64,000 nucleotides of DNA from an uncultured Oscillospiraceae bacterium (GCA_934589525.1 CAKTOB010000015.1:1-64000), one strand, 5' to 3'; counted from the stretch's first letter, positions 26,092 to 35,802 are shown. The notes: generated from the sequence alone by a model not told the origin. Translations and numbers: made by a program.

Positions 26092-27472
26092 ATACTTTGA
26101 GCTCCTTTTTCATGATACGAAGTGCAGCTTGAGGATAGTAAGAAGACAGCAGACCCATGGCAGCCAGAATATAGGTTTTGTCCACCAGAACGTCCGACTT
26201 GATCGGACGGAGGGATTCGGGCTGGCTGGGGTCGTAAAGGGCGTAGGCGGCGATTTTTTCCGGGGCCTCCGCATGGATCAGGCTGCCGCCGGTGACCACG
26301 ATGTTCTTGACTCTGGTGAGATTCTTGCCGCTCTGGACGTAGGTCTTGCCCATCATGGTGTAGGTCTCCTCCATGGTACCGGCATGGCGGCGGACCGCCT
26401 CCCGGACGGCCATACAGGCCACGCCGTAGTCCAGGGCTTGCAGCTCCGGGTCATCCCCGGGAACGGTGTCGGTGTGCTGGCTGAGGTAGGTGATCAGCTC
26501 CTGGGCCCGGTCCTCGGTCAGTCCTGCGGTCTGGGCCAGAGCGGCCAGCCCGGCGGCCTCGGCCACCCCGGTGATGCTGTAGCGCATGCCGATGTCGCCC
26601 TCTACGGTACGCTTGGAGTAGGGCTCCGGCAGCCCCTTGTAAACGGTGTTCATGCCCTCGGGCATGCCGTCGGTAATGGAGTAAACGTCGGAGGTGGCAC
26701 CGCCGACATCTACGGCGATGAGCTCTCCGATGCCCTCTTCGCCGTCGCAGCCCTGGGCCAGCAGGTCCATGGCCTGGAGCACCGCCGCGGGGGTGGGCAT
26801 CATGATGTCAGACAGCAGCTCCGAAGCCTTCGACAGGCCCTTGGCGTGGATGATCCGGTTCAGGAAGATCTCCCGGATCACCTTCTGGGTGGGCTCCACC
26901 TGGAGCTGACCGAACTTGGGCATGACGTTGGGGCAAATGTAGGTTTCAAAACCCTGATCCTTTAAGATCCGCTCACATTCCCGGGCCGCCGTGCGGTTTC
27001 CGGCGATGACCACCGGAAATTCCGGCTTTATGGTGGCAAGCATCCGGGCGTTGTGCAGGATGTTGGCGGTGTTGCCGCCGTCGGTGCCGCCGACCAGCAG
27101 GAAGATGTCCGGCTTTTCTTTGGCAATGTCCTCTATGTCGTCCTCTGTCAGCTGGAAGGCGTAGACCCGGACCACCTTGGCACCGGCGCCGAGGCTTGCC
27201 AGCTTGGCCGCCTCGCCGGTGAGCTCCGGTACCAGACCGCTGGTGATCATCCTGAGACCTCCGGCGGCGGAGGAGCAGGCGTAGCAGTCGGCATATTGCA
27301 GCTTCCCGGTTTTCTCTTCCAGCTTTGCCAGGGCCTTGCCCAGGCCTTCGTTGATGTCCGTGCTGACGGTGGTATAAGATGCCGCGGTACCCAGCAGGGT
27401 CTCATGCTCCACATCCACAGCCGTAAGCTTGGTATAGGTGCTGCCGAAGTCGATCAGCAGGACAGGTTTCAT
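26075..27472 (-). CDS. glmL: glutamate mutase reactivase-like protein GlmL (MutL)
   Basis: A 465-residue protein of the hydantoinase A/actin-like ATPase fold. The N-terminus has a phosphate-binding strand ([12 protein letters not shown], 5-16), then [12 protein letters not shown] and [14 protein letters not shown]. GlmL is found between the two mutase subunits in glutamate fermenters and is thought to reactivate the B12 enzyme by exchanging damaged cofactor, as for diol dehydratase; direct evidence is limited. Its start overlaps the glmS stop by four bases (ATGA). Confidence 0.93.
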   Translation of the reverse strand: MKPVLLIDFGSTYTKLTAVDVEHETLLGTAASYTTVSTDINEGLGKALAKLEEKTGKLQYADCYACSSAAGGLRMITSGLVPELTGEAAKLASLGAGAKVVRVYAFQLTEDDIEDIAKEKPDIFLLVGGTDGGNTANILHNARMLATIKPEFPVVIAGNRTAARECERILKDQGFETYICPNVMPKFGQLQVEPTQKVIREIFLNRIIHAKGLSKASELLSDIMMPTPAAVLQAMDLLAQGCDGEEGIGELIAVDVGGATSDVYSITDGMPEGMNTVYKGLPEPYSKRTVEGDIGMRYSITGVAEAAGLAALAQTAGLTEDRAQELITYLSQHTDTVPGDDPELQALDYGVACMAVREAVRRHAGTMEETYTMMGKTYVQSGKNLTRVKNIVVTGGSLIHAEAPEKIAAYALYDPSQPESLRPIKSDVLVDKTYILAAMGLLSSYYPQAALRIMKKELKVYETGK

Positions 27473-27903
27473 GCGTTCTCACCGTCCATGTGCAGAAGCT
27501 CCCGCAGGGCCGCAATGGTGGTCTCCGGGGGAGTACCGGGGCCGAAGGCACGGTCGAAGCCCATTTCCTTGAAGCGGACCTCTACGTCCTCAAACTTCTG
27601 CTTGCCGATGACGATGTTGCCGCCTACCAGCAGGGGGATGCCCGCGAGACCCGCTTCGTCGCACTTTTCACGCATGCCCCGGCAGTCCAGCTCGCCCTGG
27701 CCGTACAGGGAGGAGATCACGATCGCGTCCGCGTCAGACTCGATGGCGGCGGCGATGTACTCTTCCTGGGAGACCATCACGCCCAGGTTGACCACTTCAA
27801 ACCCGGCTTCCGTAAACGCGTGATACAGGATCTTGTTGCCAACAGCGTGGACATCCGCGCCGATCACGCCGATGACCAGTACTTTCTTCTCATGATTTGC
27901 CAT
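27469..27903 (-). CDS. glmS: glutamate mutase sigma subunit (B12-binding)
   Basis: A 144-residue cobalamin-binding subunit. The base-on histidine motif DxHxxG is DVHAVG at residues 17-22, followed by the second motif region ([12 protein letters not shown]) and GGNI. It holds adenosylcobalamin between itself and GlmE. It is first in the operon glmS-glmL-glmE-mal. The leader is about 67 bases. The name glmS here means the mutase subunit and not glucosamine-6-phosphate synthase. Confidence 0.95.
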   Translation of the reverse strand: MANHEKKVLVIGVIGADVHAVGNKILYHAFTEAGFEVVNLGVMVSQEEYIAAAIESDADAIVISSLYGQGELDCRGMREKCDEAGLAGIPLLVGGNIVIGKQKFEDVEVRFKEMGFDRAFGPGTPPETTIAALRELLHMDGENA

Positions 27904-27951
27904 GTTCGCACCTCTAAATATGTATTGAATCAGGTTCTTGTTTTTGTAATG

Positions 27952-28005
27952 TTGTCTGACAATGTGCTATACCAATATGCTATAATGTTATAGCTGTTTT
28001 GTCAA
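27952..28005 (-). promoter_or_regulatory. promoter and candidate operators of the glutamate mutase operon
   Basis: On the minus strand TTGACA (28005-28000), 17 bases, TAGCAT (27982-27977). Three symmetrical elements surround it: a palindrome GCTATAATGTTATAGC (27979-27994) over the -10, a 13-base direct repeat ACAATGTGCTATA / CCAATATGCTATA (27960-27985), and TTGTCTGACAA (27952-27962) just after the start, a shape typical of GntR-family operators. The regulator is unknown; the GntR protein at 35850-36815 is a candidate. Confidence 0.6.
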
Positions 28006-28041
28006 GAGGGAAAATAAAAATTTGTATTTTTTGTGAATGGA

Positions 28042-28614
28042 TCAGTCGTACCAGGCCTCTGCCAAAAGGATGCAGCCGTGGCCCGCCAGGGAAAGGGTCA
28101 CGTCCTCGGCGCTCTCGACCTTCAGGGACTGGCCCTGGGACAGCGTAAAAGCGTCGGACCCTACACACACCGTGACCTGTCCCTGACCGCAGTAGAGGAT
28201 GGCTGTGTCGTTGGGTCTGCCGCCCACCGTGAGTTGCCCCGGTACTGGAACGGCCTCCATGCGGCCATCACAGGCGCCCTTGCGGGTCATCAGGTTAAAG
28301 TCCCGGCACCGGCCTGCAGAACGGGTCTGCCAGCCGCCGTCAAAGCGGTGGATGCCGTAGGGGGCCAGATGAAGGGCCTTGCCGCCGTTGTGGGTCAGGT
28401 CGATTTCCCCCTCCAGGGTGGAAATCAGCCGGTCATAGTCCGGCAGCGCCGTAAAGTCGGAAACATCCAGGTCCACCGTGGCGGAGCTGACCCGCCACAG
28501 AAAATCCCGGTGGGCGTAAACCGCCCCCTGGGGGGCAATGCCAAGCTGGGTGGTGGTGCCGCCGGACCAGCTGCTGACCACATAGTCTTCCGGTTTCAGA
28601 TGGGTGATTTTCAT
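28042..28614 (-). CDS. hutD: HutD/Ves-family cupin
   Basis: A 190-residue double-stranded beta-helix protein of the HutD family (WSGGTTTQLGIAPQGAVYAHRDFLWRVS near the start, then YDRLISTLEG, and a GQGQVTVCVG strand). HutD is found with histidine utilisation genes and may bind formylglutamate or a similar intermediate to tune the pathway. The ATG at 28614 is used, with AAGGAG 6 bases upstream. It follows the FchA gene, but a terminator lies between them (28631-28662), so its expression must depend on readthrough or an internal promoter. Confidence 0.88.
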   Translation of the reverse strand: MKITHLKPEDYVVSSWSGGTTTQLGIAPQGAVYAHRDFLWRVSSATVDLDVSDFTALPDYDRLISTLEGEIDLTHNGGKALHLAPYGIHRFDGGWQTRSAGRCRDFNLMTRKGACDGRMEAVPVPGQLTVGGRPNDTAILYCGQGQVTVCVGSDAFTLSQGQSLKVESAEDVTLSLAGHGCILLAEAWYD

Positions 28615-28630
28615 AAGCATGCTCCTTAAT

Positions 28631-28662
28631 AAAAACAGCCAGGATCGCTCCTGGCTGTTTTT
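28631..28662 (-). terminator. terminator between fchA and hutD
   Basis: ACAGCCAGGA (28635-28644) pairs with TCCTGGCTGT (28649-28658) around a four-base loop; on the minus strand five U follow. It ends only four bases before the ribosome site of hutD, so it acts as an attenuator for hutD. Confidence 0.8.
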
Positions 28663-28671
28663 GCTGAAAGA

Positions 28672-29304
28672 TCAGGAATTACACTGCTCCAGAATGGCAG
28701 CGTAAGCGGCATCAGCCATGGGCAGAGCCTTGTCCAGGATCGCTTGGCCCTTGGCACGATACTCGTCCGCAAATACTTGATCAGACATTCCGTTAATATT
28801 GATACATACATTGAGCCATGCACCCTGGATGCCGGATTTGAGATTCAGTGCGGCACAGCCTAAGTCACTGGCGGCGGTGGCGTTGGACTTGCCGATGAGG
28901 GCCGTTACCAGCTCCAGACCCTGCAGACCCAGCTCCATCATTTCATAGGGGCTGACGGTGCAGCCCTTCAGGGCATTCAGCATGGCGGCCTTCCGGGCGG
29001 CCTTCTCTTCGTCGGTGTCCTTGGGCATGGCGAAGACGGCGGAAACGGCGTTGAAGGCATCGGTGTCCGTATCGATGATATGGACCAGCTTGTCCTTCAG
29101 GGCCAGGGCTGCGGCTTCCACCTCCCGGGCGTGGTCGGCGTACTCGGCGTACTTCTTCTTGCCTACGGTGAGCCCGCAGACCATGGCAGCCAGACCCGCG
29201 CCAATGGCACCGTTGAGGGCGGAGGCAGATCCGCCGCCGGGGGCGGGGGCATCAGAGCCCATGACATCCGCAAATTCCTTGACGGTCAGTTCGGTAAGCT
29301 TCAT
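28672..29304 (-). CDS. fchA: formiminotetrahydrofolate cyclodeaminase
   Basis: A 210-residue all-helical enzyme of the FTCD C-terminal family. It turns 5-formimino-THF into 5,10-methenyl-THF and ammonia (it may also work as methenyl-THF cyclohydrolase). The family start is visible: APAPGGGSASALNGAIGAGL, then a MVCGLTVGKKKY helix. It sits 12 bases after the ftcD gene and completes the histidine-derived formiminoglutamate step. The message likely begins at gltS. Confidence 0.92.
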   Translation of the reverse strand: MKLTELTVKEFADVMGSDAPAPGGGSASALNGAIGAGLAAMVCGLTVGKKKYAEYADHAREVEAAALALKDKLVHIIDTDTDAFNAVSAVFAMPKDTDEEKAARKAAMLNALKGCTVSPYEMMELGLQGLELVTALIGKSNATAASDLGCAALNLKSGIQGAWLNVCININGMSDQVFADEYRAKGQAILDKALPMADAAYAAILEQCNS

Positions 29305-29316
29305 GAACTTCTCCTC

Positions 29317-30222
29317 TTACTTGATGAGGTTGTATTCCATGACCTGGGTGCGGTAGTTGAAGTTCTCCAGCTTCAGGTAGAACTCGGCGCAGTCCAGCAG
29401 GGCCTTACCGGGGGTCAGACCAACCAGCTCGGTGCCGATGATGCGGGCGCCGTAGCGGTCAGCCAGGGCACGGACCATCTCGAAGACATAGTAGATGGGG
29501 GTCACGTCGGTGTTGACCAGGTTCATGGAAACCTGGGCGATGTTCCGCTCCTCCAGCATGATGCCGATGGCCTTGCAGGCAGCGAAGCCGCCCTTGGCTG
29601 CACGGATGGAGTTGGCGATCTTCTTGGCGATTTCCACGTCAGAAGTGTCCAGGTTGATGTTGTAGGCGATCAGGGGGATACGGGCGCCGATGGCGATCAT
29701 ACCGGCAGTGGGGTGGATCTTCCGCTCGCCGTAGTCGGGGGCCCAGTCAGGCTCCAGCACATGGGCGGCAGCGCCTTCGAACTGGCCCTTCCGGCAGGCA
29801 GCCAGGTTCTTGCGCTCGGGACGGGAAGCGGACTCTTCGTACAGGTAGCTGGGAACGCCCAGTTCCTTCCAGATCCGCTCGGCCACCTTCTTGGAGATCT
29901 CCACGCACTCTTCAATGGTCACGTCCATGGTGGGGATGAAGGGGATAACGTCGGTAGCGCCGAAACGGGGGTGCTGGCCAACGTGCTTGTTCATGTCGAT
30001 GAGCTCTGTGGCCTTCTTGGTCAGCTGGAAAGCGACCTCCTGGATGCCCTCGGGGCTGCCGACGATGGTGAAGACGCAGCGGTTGTGATTGCCGTCGGTC
30101 TGAACGTCGATGGTGGTGCAGCCGGCTACGGAGTTGGCGGTGTCCACCAGAGCCTGGAATACGGCTTCGTCCTTTTCTTTGGAGACAGAGAAATTAGGTA
30201 CACATTCGATAAGTTTCGCCAT
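29317..30222 (-). CDS. ftcD: glutamate formiminotransferase
   Basis: A 301-residue formiminotransferase (EC 2.1.2.5). It moves the formimino group of N-formiminoglutamate to tetrahydrofolate, giving glutamate. The N-subdomain (IECVPNFSVSKEKD) and the catalytic-loop region GQHPRFGATDVIPFIP with its conserved His are present, then SYLYEESA and the HPTAG substrate loop. GAGGAGG lies upstream of the ATG. It lies between gltS and fchA and feeds glutamate into the mutase pathway. Confidence 0.93.
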   Translation of the reverse strand: MAKLIECVPNFSVSKEKDEAVFQALVDTANSVAGCTTIDVQTDGNHNRCVFTIVGSPEGIQEVAFQLTKKATELIDMNKHVGQHPRFGATDVIPFIPTMDVTIEECVEISKKVAERIWKELGVPSYLYEESASRPERKNLAACRKGQFEGAAAHVLEPDWAPDYGERKIHPTAGMIAIGARIPLIAYNINLDTSDVEIAKKIANSIRAAKGGFAACKAIGIMLEERNIAQVSMNLVNTDVTPIYYVFEMVRALADRYGARIIGTELVGLTPGKALLDCAEFYLKLENFNYRTQVMEYNLIK

Positions 30223-30326
30223 TGTTGAATATCCTCCTCAAAATAATGATAATGGATGTCTGTAAAAACTGCTTTTGATTTGCTGTGCCCTAGGGAGAAT
30301 CGGACCGGGGGATCGGGAGATTTCTA

Positions 30327-31568
30327 TTAACCGGTGAAGCCGGCGACAAAGAACTTGATGAAAGCGATGGTCTGGGGCTGATAGATGATGTCCACCAGGA
30401 ACGCGCCGACGATGGGCACGATCATGAAGGCCTTCCGGGACATGCCGTACTGGTCCTTCACGGAGGTCATGTTGACGATGGCGGAGGGAGTCGCGCCCAG
30501 GCCGTGGCCGCACAGACCGGCACACATAACAGCCGCGTCATAATCCTTGCCCAGGATGCGGAAGACCACGAAGTAAGCGATCAGAGCCATGAAGACTACC
30601 TGGCACAGAACGACTACCAGAACGCCGCCGATGAGGCCGGCCAGCTCCCACAGCTTCAGGAACATGAGGGCAATGCCCAGGTACAGGTTCAGCATGGCGT
30701 CGCCAATGCCGTCAACCAGGCCGAAGCTGAAGTTGTACCAATGGAACTTTTCGTTCAGGTTCCGCACGATCACGGCGATGAACATGGCACCCACATAGGT
30801 GGGGAAGGACATGCCGATGGCCTTGCCGATCCAGCCGGAAACAATGGTGCCGATGGCCATGCAGACCAGGATCACGGTGATGTTCTTGATGATGTCCAGG
30901 CTGGAGAGCTTTTCGCCGGTGGAGGCGTTGATGTCGGAAATGTCAACGGCGAATTCGTCATCCTCGTTGGGCTTCAGGTTGTTCTTGACGATCAGGGTAC
31001 GGGCCAGAGGTCCGCCCAGCAGAACGGCAGTGATCAGGCCGAAAGTGGCGGCGGCAGCACCCACTTCCATGGCGGCGGGGTAGCCCATGTCAGCAAAGGT
31101 GGAGCCGTAGGAACCGGCAGCACCGTGGCCGCCGATCATGGAAATGGCGGAAGCCAGCAGCGCGTAGGGAGCTTCCAGGCCGATGAGCTTGCCGACACCG
31201 ATGCCGATGAAGTTCTGGCACACGGAGATGGCACCGGCGACCAGCCAGTAGATGACCAGCAGCATGCCGCCTTTTTTCAGCAGCTGGAAGCTGGCACCCA
31301 GACCCACGGTGGTGAAGAAGGCCAGCATGAAGGGGTTCTGGAAGTAGGTGTCAAAGTGGAATGCGAAAGTGTTGGTGGTGTGACCGATGAAAGTAATGAA
31401 CATAAACAGGAAGCCACCCACGACAGGTGCGGGAATGCAGTACTTGTTCAGAACTTTCACTTTGCTCTTGATCCAGAAACCGATCAGGAGCAGAACCGCT
31501 GCCATGGCAGTGGTCATGATGGCGTCAGCCTTGAAGGTCAGGACGCCTTCGAGCATCTCGATGGACAT
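30327..31568 (-). CDS. gltS: sodium/glutamate symporter
   Basis: A 413-residue integral membrane protein of the GltS (ESS) family, with about ten to twelve helices. It imports glutamate with Na+. Family features are the double set of helices (residues about 20-190 and 220-410) and the re-entrant glycine/serine-rich loops (SAISMIGGHGAAGSYG, and its mirror CAGLCGHGLGATPSAI). AAGGAGG lies before the ATG. It is the first gene of the probable gltS-ftcD-fchA operon, with a leader of about 105 bases. Confidence 0.95.
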   Translation of the reverse strand: MSIEMLEGVLTFKADAIMTTAMAAVLLLIGFWIKSKVKVLNKYCIPAPVVGGFLFMFITFIGHTTNTFAFHFDTYFQNPFMLAFFTTVGLGASFQLLKKGGMLLVIYWLVAGAISVCQNFIGIGVGKLIGLEAPYALLASAISMIGGHGAAGSYGSTFADMGYPAAMEVGAAAATFGLITAVLLGGPLARTLIVKNNLKPNEDDEFAVDISDINASTGEKLSSLDIIKNITVILVCMAIGTIVSGWIGKAIGMSFPTYVGAMFIAVIVRNLNEKFHWYNFSFGLVDGIGDAMLNLYLGIALMFLKLWELAGLIGGVLVVVLCQVVFMALIAYFVVFRILGKDYDAAVMCAGLCGHGLGATPSAIVNMTSVKDQYGMSRKAFMIVPIVGAFLVDIIYQPQTIAFIKFFVAGFTG

Positions 31569-31680
31569 GAACGAATCCTCCTTATTATCTTGTCTTTCTC
31601 TTTACGGTGAAACCGCGTACAGCAGCCCTTCGGCTCCTTCTCCCGACGAAGCTTTGGGGGTACTGCCTTTTTCGAGTATG

Positions 31681-31713
31681 AGTATAACAGAGGACCGTCT
31701 AAAAAACGTCTAA
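31681..31713 (-). promoter_or_regulatory. gltS promoter with SARP-like heptamer direct repeats
   Basis: The -10 is TATACT (31686-31681, minus strand). Nine bases upstream are two copies of TTAGACG (31702-31696 and 31713-31707), set exactly 11 bases apart. There is no good -35. This geometry, heptamers at 11-base steps close to the -10, is how SARP-type BTAD regulators bind as activators. The BTAD regulator gene ends at 31739, next to it. Confidence 0.6.
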
Positions 31714-31738
31714 TTTTGACAAGCTTGTAAAAATGGTC

Positions 31739-34700
31739 TTACTCGGACATGAAACGCTTGTTTTTACTGTACAATTCCCAACTGCGGTAGCGCAGCTGGG
31801 AGGAAATTCCGTCCCGCAAATCCTTGGTGAGGATCTGAACCTCAAAGACATCCGGAATGCTGTTGCCCAGCCGCACGCCCCGGCGGGCGTAGTCATCTGC
31901 CCGGTCCGGCAGCAGCACACAGAGCCCGGAGTCCTGTTGGTCCAAATCCAGCCTTCTGCGGATCTTCATGGAGATGAAGTTCACAATGGCCCCCTCCATG
32001 GGGGAATGGAGCACCTGCTCTTCCTCCATGGCCTCCCGGAGCAGCCGGGCCGCGGTTTCTTCGTCGCCGTCGGCCATGGCAAAGTAGGCGCAGTAGGCCC
32101 CTGCCGCGGCCCGGCCCGGATGCTCGCCGGTTTTCTCTGCCAGAGCGTAGGCCTCTTGGAACAGACTCTTGGCCCGGGGGTAGTCGTCTACGGCGAAAAC
32201 CGTCCGGCCGTAGTGGACCAGCAGCCAGACTTGTCCCACACAGGCGGTATCCTGCAAAAGGGCCAGAGCCTTTCTGTACCAGGGGCCCGCCTTGGAAAAA
32301 TCGTTGCCGCAGAGGGAAAACCGGCCCATATCCCCGTATGCCGAGGCCAGAACGCACAGGACCTCTCCGGTCTGGTCCATTTTGGACAGCAGCTCCAGGG
32401 CCTCTTGCAGATAGTACCGTGCCCGTTCATAGTCTCCCCGGAGGCCGAAGCAGTTGCCTCGGAGCTGATAGAGCCTGGCGAGGGTCAGGTCGTCCTTCTG
32501 CCCCTGGACATAGCGCAGCCCCGCCGTTACATAGCGCTCGGCCAGGTCCACGGTTTGCCGGTCGTAGGCGTTTTCCGCCAGAAGCACGCAGACCTTGGCC
32601 ATTTCCGGCCGGTCCCGGACTGTGTCGGCGGCGGTCAGGTCTCCCAGCAGGGCCACGGCCTGGGGCTGATCCCCCCGGAACAGGGCGATGCGCCCCCGGA
32701 TGAGATTCAGCCGGGCGGAGAAGGAGGTGAGCCGTTTTCCCGCCCGTTGCAGCAGACTCAGCCGGTCCTGGGCCGCTCTTTACTGCCTTTTCCAGGGCAT
32801 CCACCGGGATCTCCCGGCCCTGGGGCCAGGGCACAAAGCCGGTGCAGCGCCAGCGGCTTTCCTTTTCGAGAGCCATTAACTCATAGTCCAGGGATTTTTC
32901 CAGCTGCCCCACCTTTTCATAGTGCCAGGAAATTTCCCAGCACAGCAGGTCCGAGGGGTCGGGGGTGCTGTGGGACAGGGCTTCGGCCATGCGGCCGTGG
33001 AGCTCCTGCCGCTGGTAGGCGGTGAGCTGCCCATAGACCAGTTCCCGGAGCTTGGGGTGGAGGAAGCGGCAGCAGTTGGCATTGTCGGAGAAAAATTCCT
33101 CTGCAATGGCCCGCTGCCGCAACACCAGCAGTATTTCGCTGAGCCGCCGGGTATCCATGCCCATGAGCTCCTGAAGGGCCTGGACCGATACGCCGCCGGA
33201 GGAAAGGCACAACAGGTGAGCCAGTTGCAGGGCATCCTGGGACAGGCCCCGGAGCCGATTCAGAAGATATTCGTTGAGGCTCTCCATGGCGGACCGCACA
33301 TCCCCCGTCCGCTCGTAGGTCTGCACCAGGTCCGACAGTAGCCGCAGATTGCCGCCGGACTCCTGATAAAGCCAGTCCCCCAGCCGGTCCGCGATCTCGT
33401 CCCCCAGCTCCCGCCGTAAAATGGCATCCGTATTCTGCCGGGACAGGGGCAGCAGCACCTGCCGGTGGAGCATTTCGTCTGCCTCCAGGTGTTCCAGCAC
33501 CTCCATGGTCTGCTGGGAGCAGCCCCAGGTCATGCTCAAAATCGCCATCATGGTGCCCCGCTCCAGCCGCCGCAGGAGGCTAGCCAGTAATTCCACGCTC
33601 CACTGGTCGGCGGATTGCAGGTCCTCCAGGATCAGCAAAATCTTTTTCTCCCGGCCTACCCGGGATAGCAGCAGCACCAGGGCGTCTTCCAGAGCCTGGT
33701 CCGGTGTCACATAGGGCGGGAAGCCCTCCTGAAGGGCCTCGGGAATAGGGAGGTTTGCCTGCCGGGCAAATTCCAATAGCTGCCCGGTGATCTCCCTCCA
33801 CAGGGCAAAGGGGGTCTCCCGCTTGGATTGCAGGCACTCCGTCCGGATCACCAGCAGCTCCCGGAGGGCACCGGTCCGGAGGAAGAAATTGATGACCTCG
33901 CTTTTTCCGGAGCCGGACTCCCCCAGAAGCAGCTGGGAGCTGCGCCGGGTGGCGGTTTCCGTAAAGGCCAGGGTGGCGGCCCGGAGGGTGTCGTAGATTT
34001 TTTCCCGGCCCACGGGCACCATGTGGTCCCCGGAGTCGTCGGGCTGCCCGGCGGCATCGTTCCATTGGTTCAGAATTTCATAGTATTTGATGGTGGTGGT
34101 TTCCAAGGGGTCTACCCCCAGCTCTCGGGAAAGCTGCTCTTTCAGCACCTGGTAGACCTGGGAGGCCCGGGTGTACTGGTGGCGCTCCTGGTAGCAGTCC
34201 ATGAGAAAGACCGCCATGGATTCGTCAAAGGGCTCTTCATTTAAGTATTCCACTGCGATTTTACAGGCCCCTTCCGGGTCACCCGCCGCCAGCAGGGCCC
34301 GGGAGCGCTGTTCCATCCGGCTCAGATGCAGATTGCGCAGCTTTTCCCGGGTCCGCAAAATCCATTCGTCCAGGCTGAAGGCGTTTTTCACCCCGAAGCC
34401 GGACAGAAAGCTGCCCCGGTAGGCCTCCTCCTCTTCTCCTCGCACAAACCGGTCGTAATCGCAGTCAATCTCCCGCTGGGTGTTGAGGACCACCACAGAC
34501 TTCTGGGGGGAGAGCAGCACCTCCCCGCCCAACTCTTTATTCAGCGTATACAGGGCATGGCGTAGATTTTTTCGGCCCTTGGCCTCGTCGTCGCTTTCCC
34601 ACAGCAGCGCAATAAGCTCCTGGCGGGAAGCGCTGCGCTCCACCGCCAGATAATACAGCAGGGCTTCCGCCCGCTTGAAGGGCAGCGCCACGGGCTTGCC

Positions 34701-34745
34701 GTCCAGCAAGACCCGGGGCGTACCCAAAGTTTTGACCGTTAGCAT
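31739..34745 (-). pseudogene. BTAD-ATPase-TPR transcriptional activator with an apparent frameshift
   Basis: Read together, two overlapping reading frames make one regulator of about 1001 residues: OmpR-like winged helix and BTAD bacterial activator domain (1-240; MLTVKTLGTPRVLLDG, later LGVDPLE), a P-loop ATPase (GESGSGKSEV, Walker B LLLILEDLQ) and helical TPR repeats to the C-terminus. The span is 3007 bases, one more than a multiple of three. The frame breaks near 32779-32781, where one extra A in AAA (minus strand) turns DALEKAV-RAAQDRLSLL into a Pro/Gly-rich tail. It may be a true mutation, a sequencing error or phase variation. AGGGGG precedes the ATG at 34745. Placed next to gltS and ftcD genes, it probably regulates them. 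Confidence 0.75.
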
Positions 34746-34776
34746 AAAACCATCCCCCTTGTTTTTCTCTGAGAAA

Positions 34777-34840
34777 AGTATACCACAGCTTGAACATCCC
34801 CGCAACCGCTCTTGCGGATGGGGAAAAATTGTACTATAAT
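34777..34840. promoter_or_regulatory. divergent promoters with symmetric -35 boxes
   Basis: Minus strand: TTGCGG (34805-34800), 17 bases, TATACT (34782-34777) for the BTAD regulator. Plus strand: TTGCGG (34812-34817), 17 bases, TATAAT (34835-34840) for the second ftcD. The two -35 boxes form the palindrome CCGCAA-N6-TTGCGG (34800-34817). A protein bound there would control both genes. Confidence 0.75.
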
Positions 34841-34892
34841 AGGATCTATCTGAAAACCGGATTCCCACTTACTATTCATAAGGAGGCACCCT

Positions 34893-35789
34893 ATGTTCCA
34901 GGATATGCTGATCCAATCGGTCCCCAATTTCAGTGAGGGACGTGACCTTAAAAAGCTGGAGCAGATCGTGGACGCATTTCGGGCGGTCCCCGGTGTGAAG
35001 CTGCTGGATTATTCCACGGACCAGGAATTCAACCGCTGTGTGGTCACGGTGGTGGGGCAGCCGGAGCCGCTGAAGGCGGCTATGGTGGAAGCCATCGGCC
35101 GGGCGGTGGCCCTCATTGACATGACCGACCATGTGGGCCACCACCCCCGGGTGGGAGCGGCGGACGTGATCCCCTTCATCCCTGTCCGGGGCTGCACCAT
35201 TGAGGATGCGGATCTGCTGGCCAGAGACGTGGCCCGGGAGGCGGCTCAAAAATATGACCTGCCCTGCTACCTCTATGAAAAATCCGCCTCGGCCCCCTAC
35301 CGGGTGGACATTGCCGACGTGCGCCGGGGCCAGTTTGAGGGGCTGGAACAGAAAATGCAGGACCCCCAGTGGCTGCCGGATTTTGGCCCCTGCCACCCCC
35401 ACCCCACCGCCGGGGCCTCCATCATCGGTGCCAGAATGCCGCTCATTTGCTTCAACGTGGATTTGGATACCCCCAATGTGGAGCTGGCGAAGAAGATCGC
35501 CCTGCGGGTCCGGTCCATGACCGGCGGCCTGCGCTATGTCAAGGCCATGGGCATCGCCTCGGAGGAGCAGAACCTAGCCCAGGTGACCATGAACCTGACC
35601 GACTATACGAAAAGCTCTATGTACACCGTCTTTGAACTGATCAAAATCGAGGCCCGGCGCTACGGCATCAATGTTCTGGGCAGCGAGATCGTGGGCATCG
35701 TCCCGGCCCAGGCCCTGATCGACAGTGCGGAATACTATTTGCAGCTGTCCCCTTTGAGCCCGGACCAGATACTGGACAATATGCTCTGA
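34893..35789 (+). CDS. second glutamate formiminotransferase
   Basis: A 298-residue paralogue of the enzyme at 29317-30222, about as long but clearly diverged. The catalytic His region is DHVGHHPRVGAADVIPFIPV, and the HPTAG loop is CHPHPTAG. It keeps the N-terminal SVPNFSEGRDLKK, so it should be active on formiminoglutamate or a related formimino compound. AAGGAGG lies 6 bases before the ATG. It is divergent from the BTAD regulator and converges on the GntR gene with a shared terminator. Why two copies are kept is not clear. Confidence 0.9.
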   Translation: MFQDMLIQSVPNFSEGRDLKKLEQIVDAFRAVPGVKLLDYSTDQEFNRCVVTVVGQPEPLKAAMVEAIGRAVALIDMTDHVGHHPRVGAADVIPFIPVRGCTIEDADLLARDVAREAAQKYDLPCYLYEKSASAPYRVDIADVRRGQFEGLEQKMQDPQWLPDFGPCHPHPTAGASIIGARMPLICFNVDLDTPNVELAKKIALRVRSMTGGLRYVKAMGIASEEQNLAQVTMNLTDYTKSSMYTVFELIKIEARRYGINVLGSEIVGIVPAQALIDSAEYYLQLSPLSPDQILDNML

Positions 35790-35802
35790 GTTTATACATA
35801 AG

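Noticed and set aside
24634..26100. A 488-codon plus-strand frame antisense to glmE, and similar long antisense frames elsewhere
   Set aside because: They lie exactly over well-supported genes in GC-rich sequence, have low-complexity Val/Gly/Leu/His composition and no ribosome sites. They are shadows.
31569..31680. gltS leader considered as a glycine-like riboswitch because of GCCGAAGGG
   Set aside because: Only that short match is present; the CTCTCAGG-type block and the double aptamer are missing. Left as an unassigned leader.
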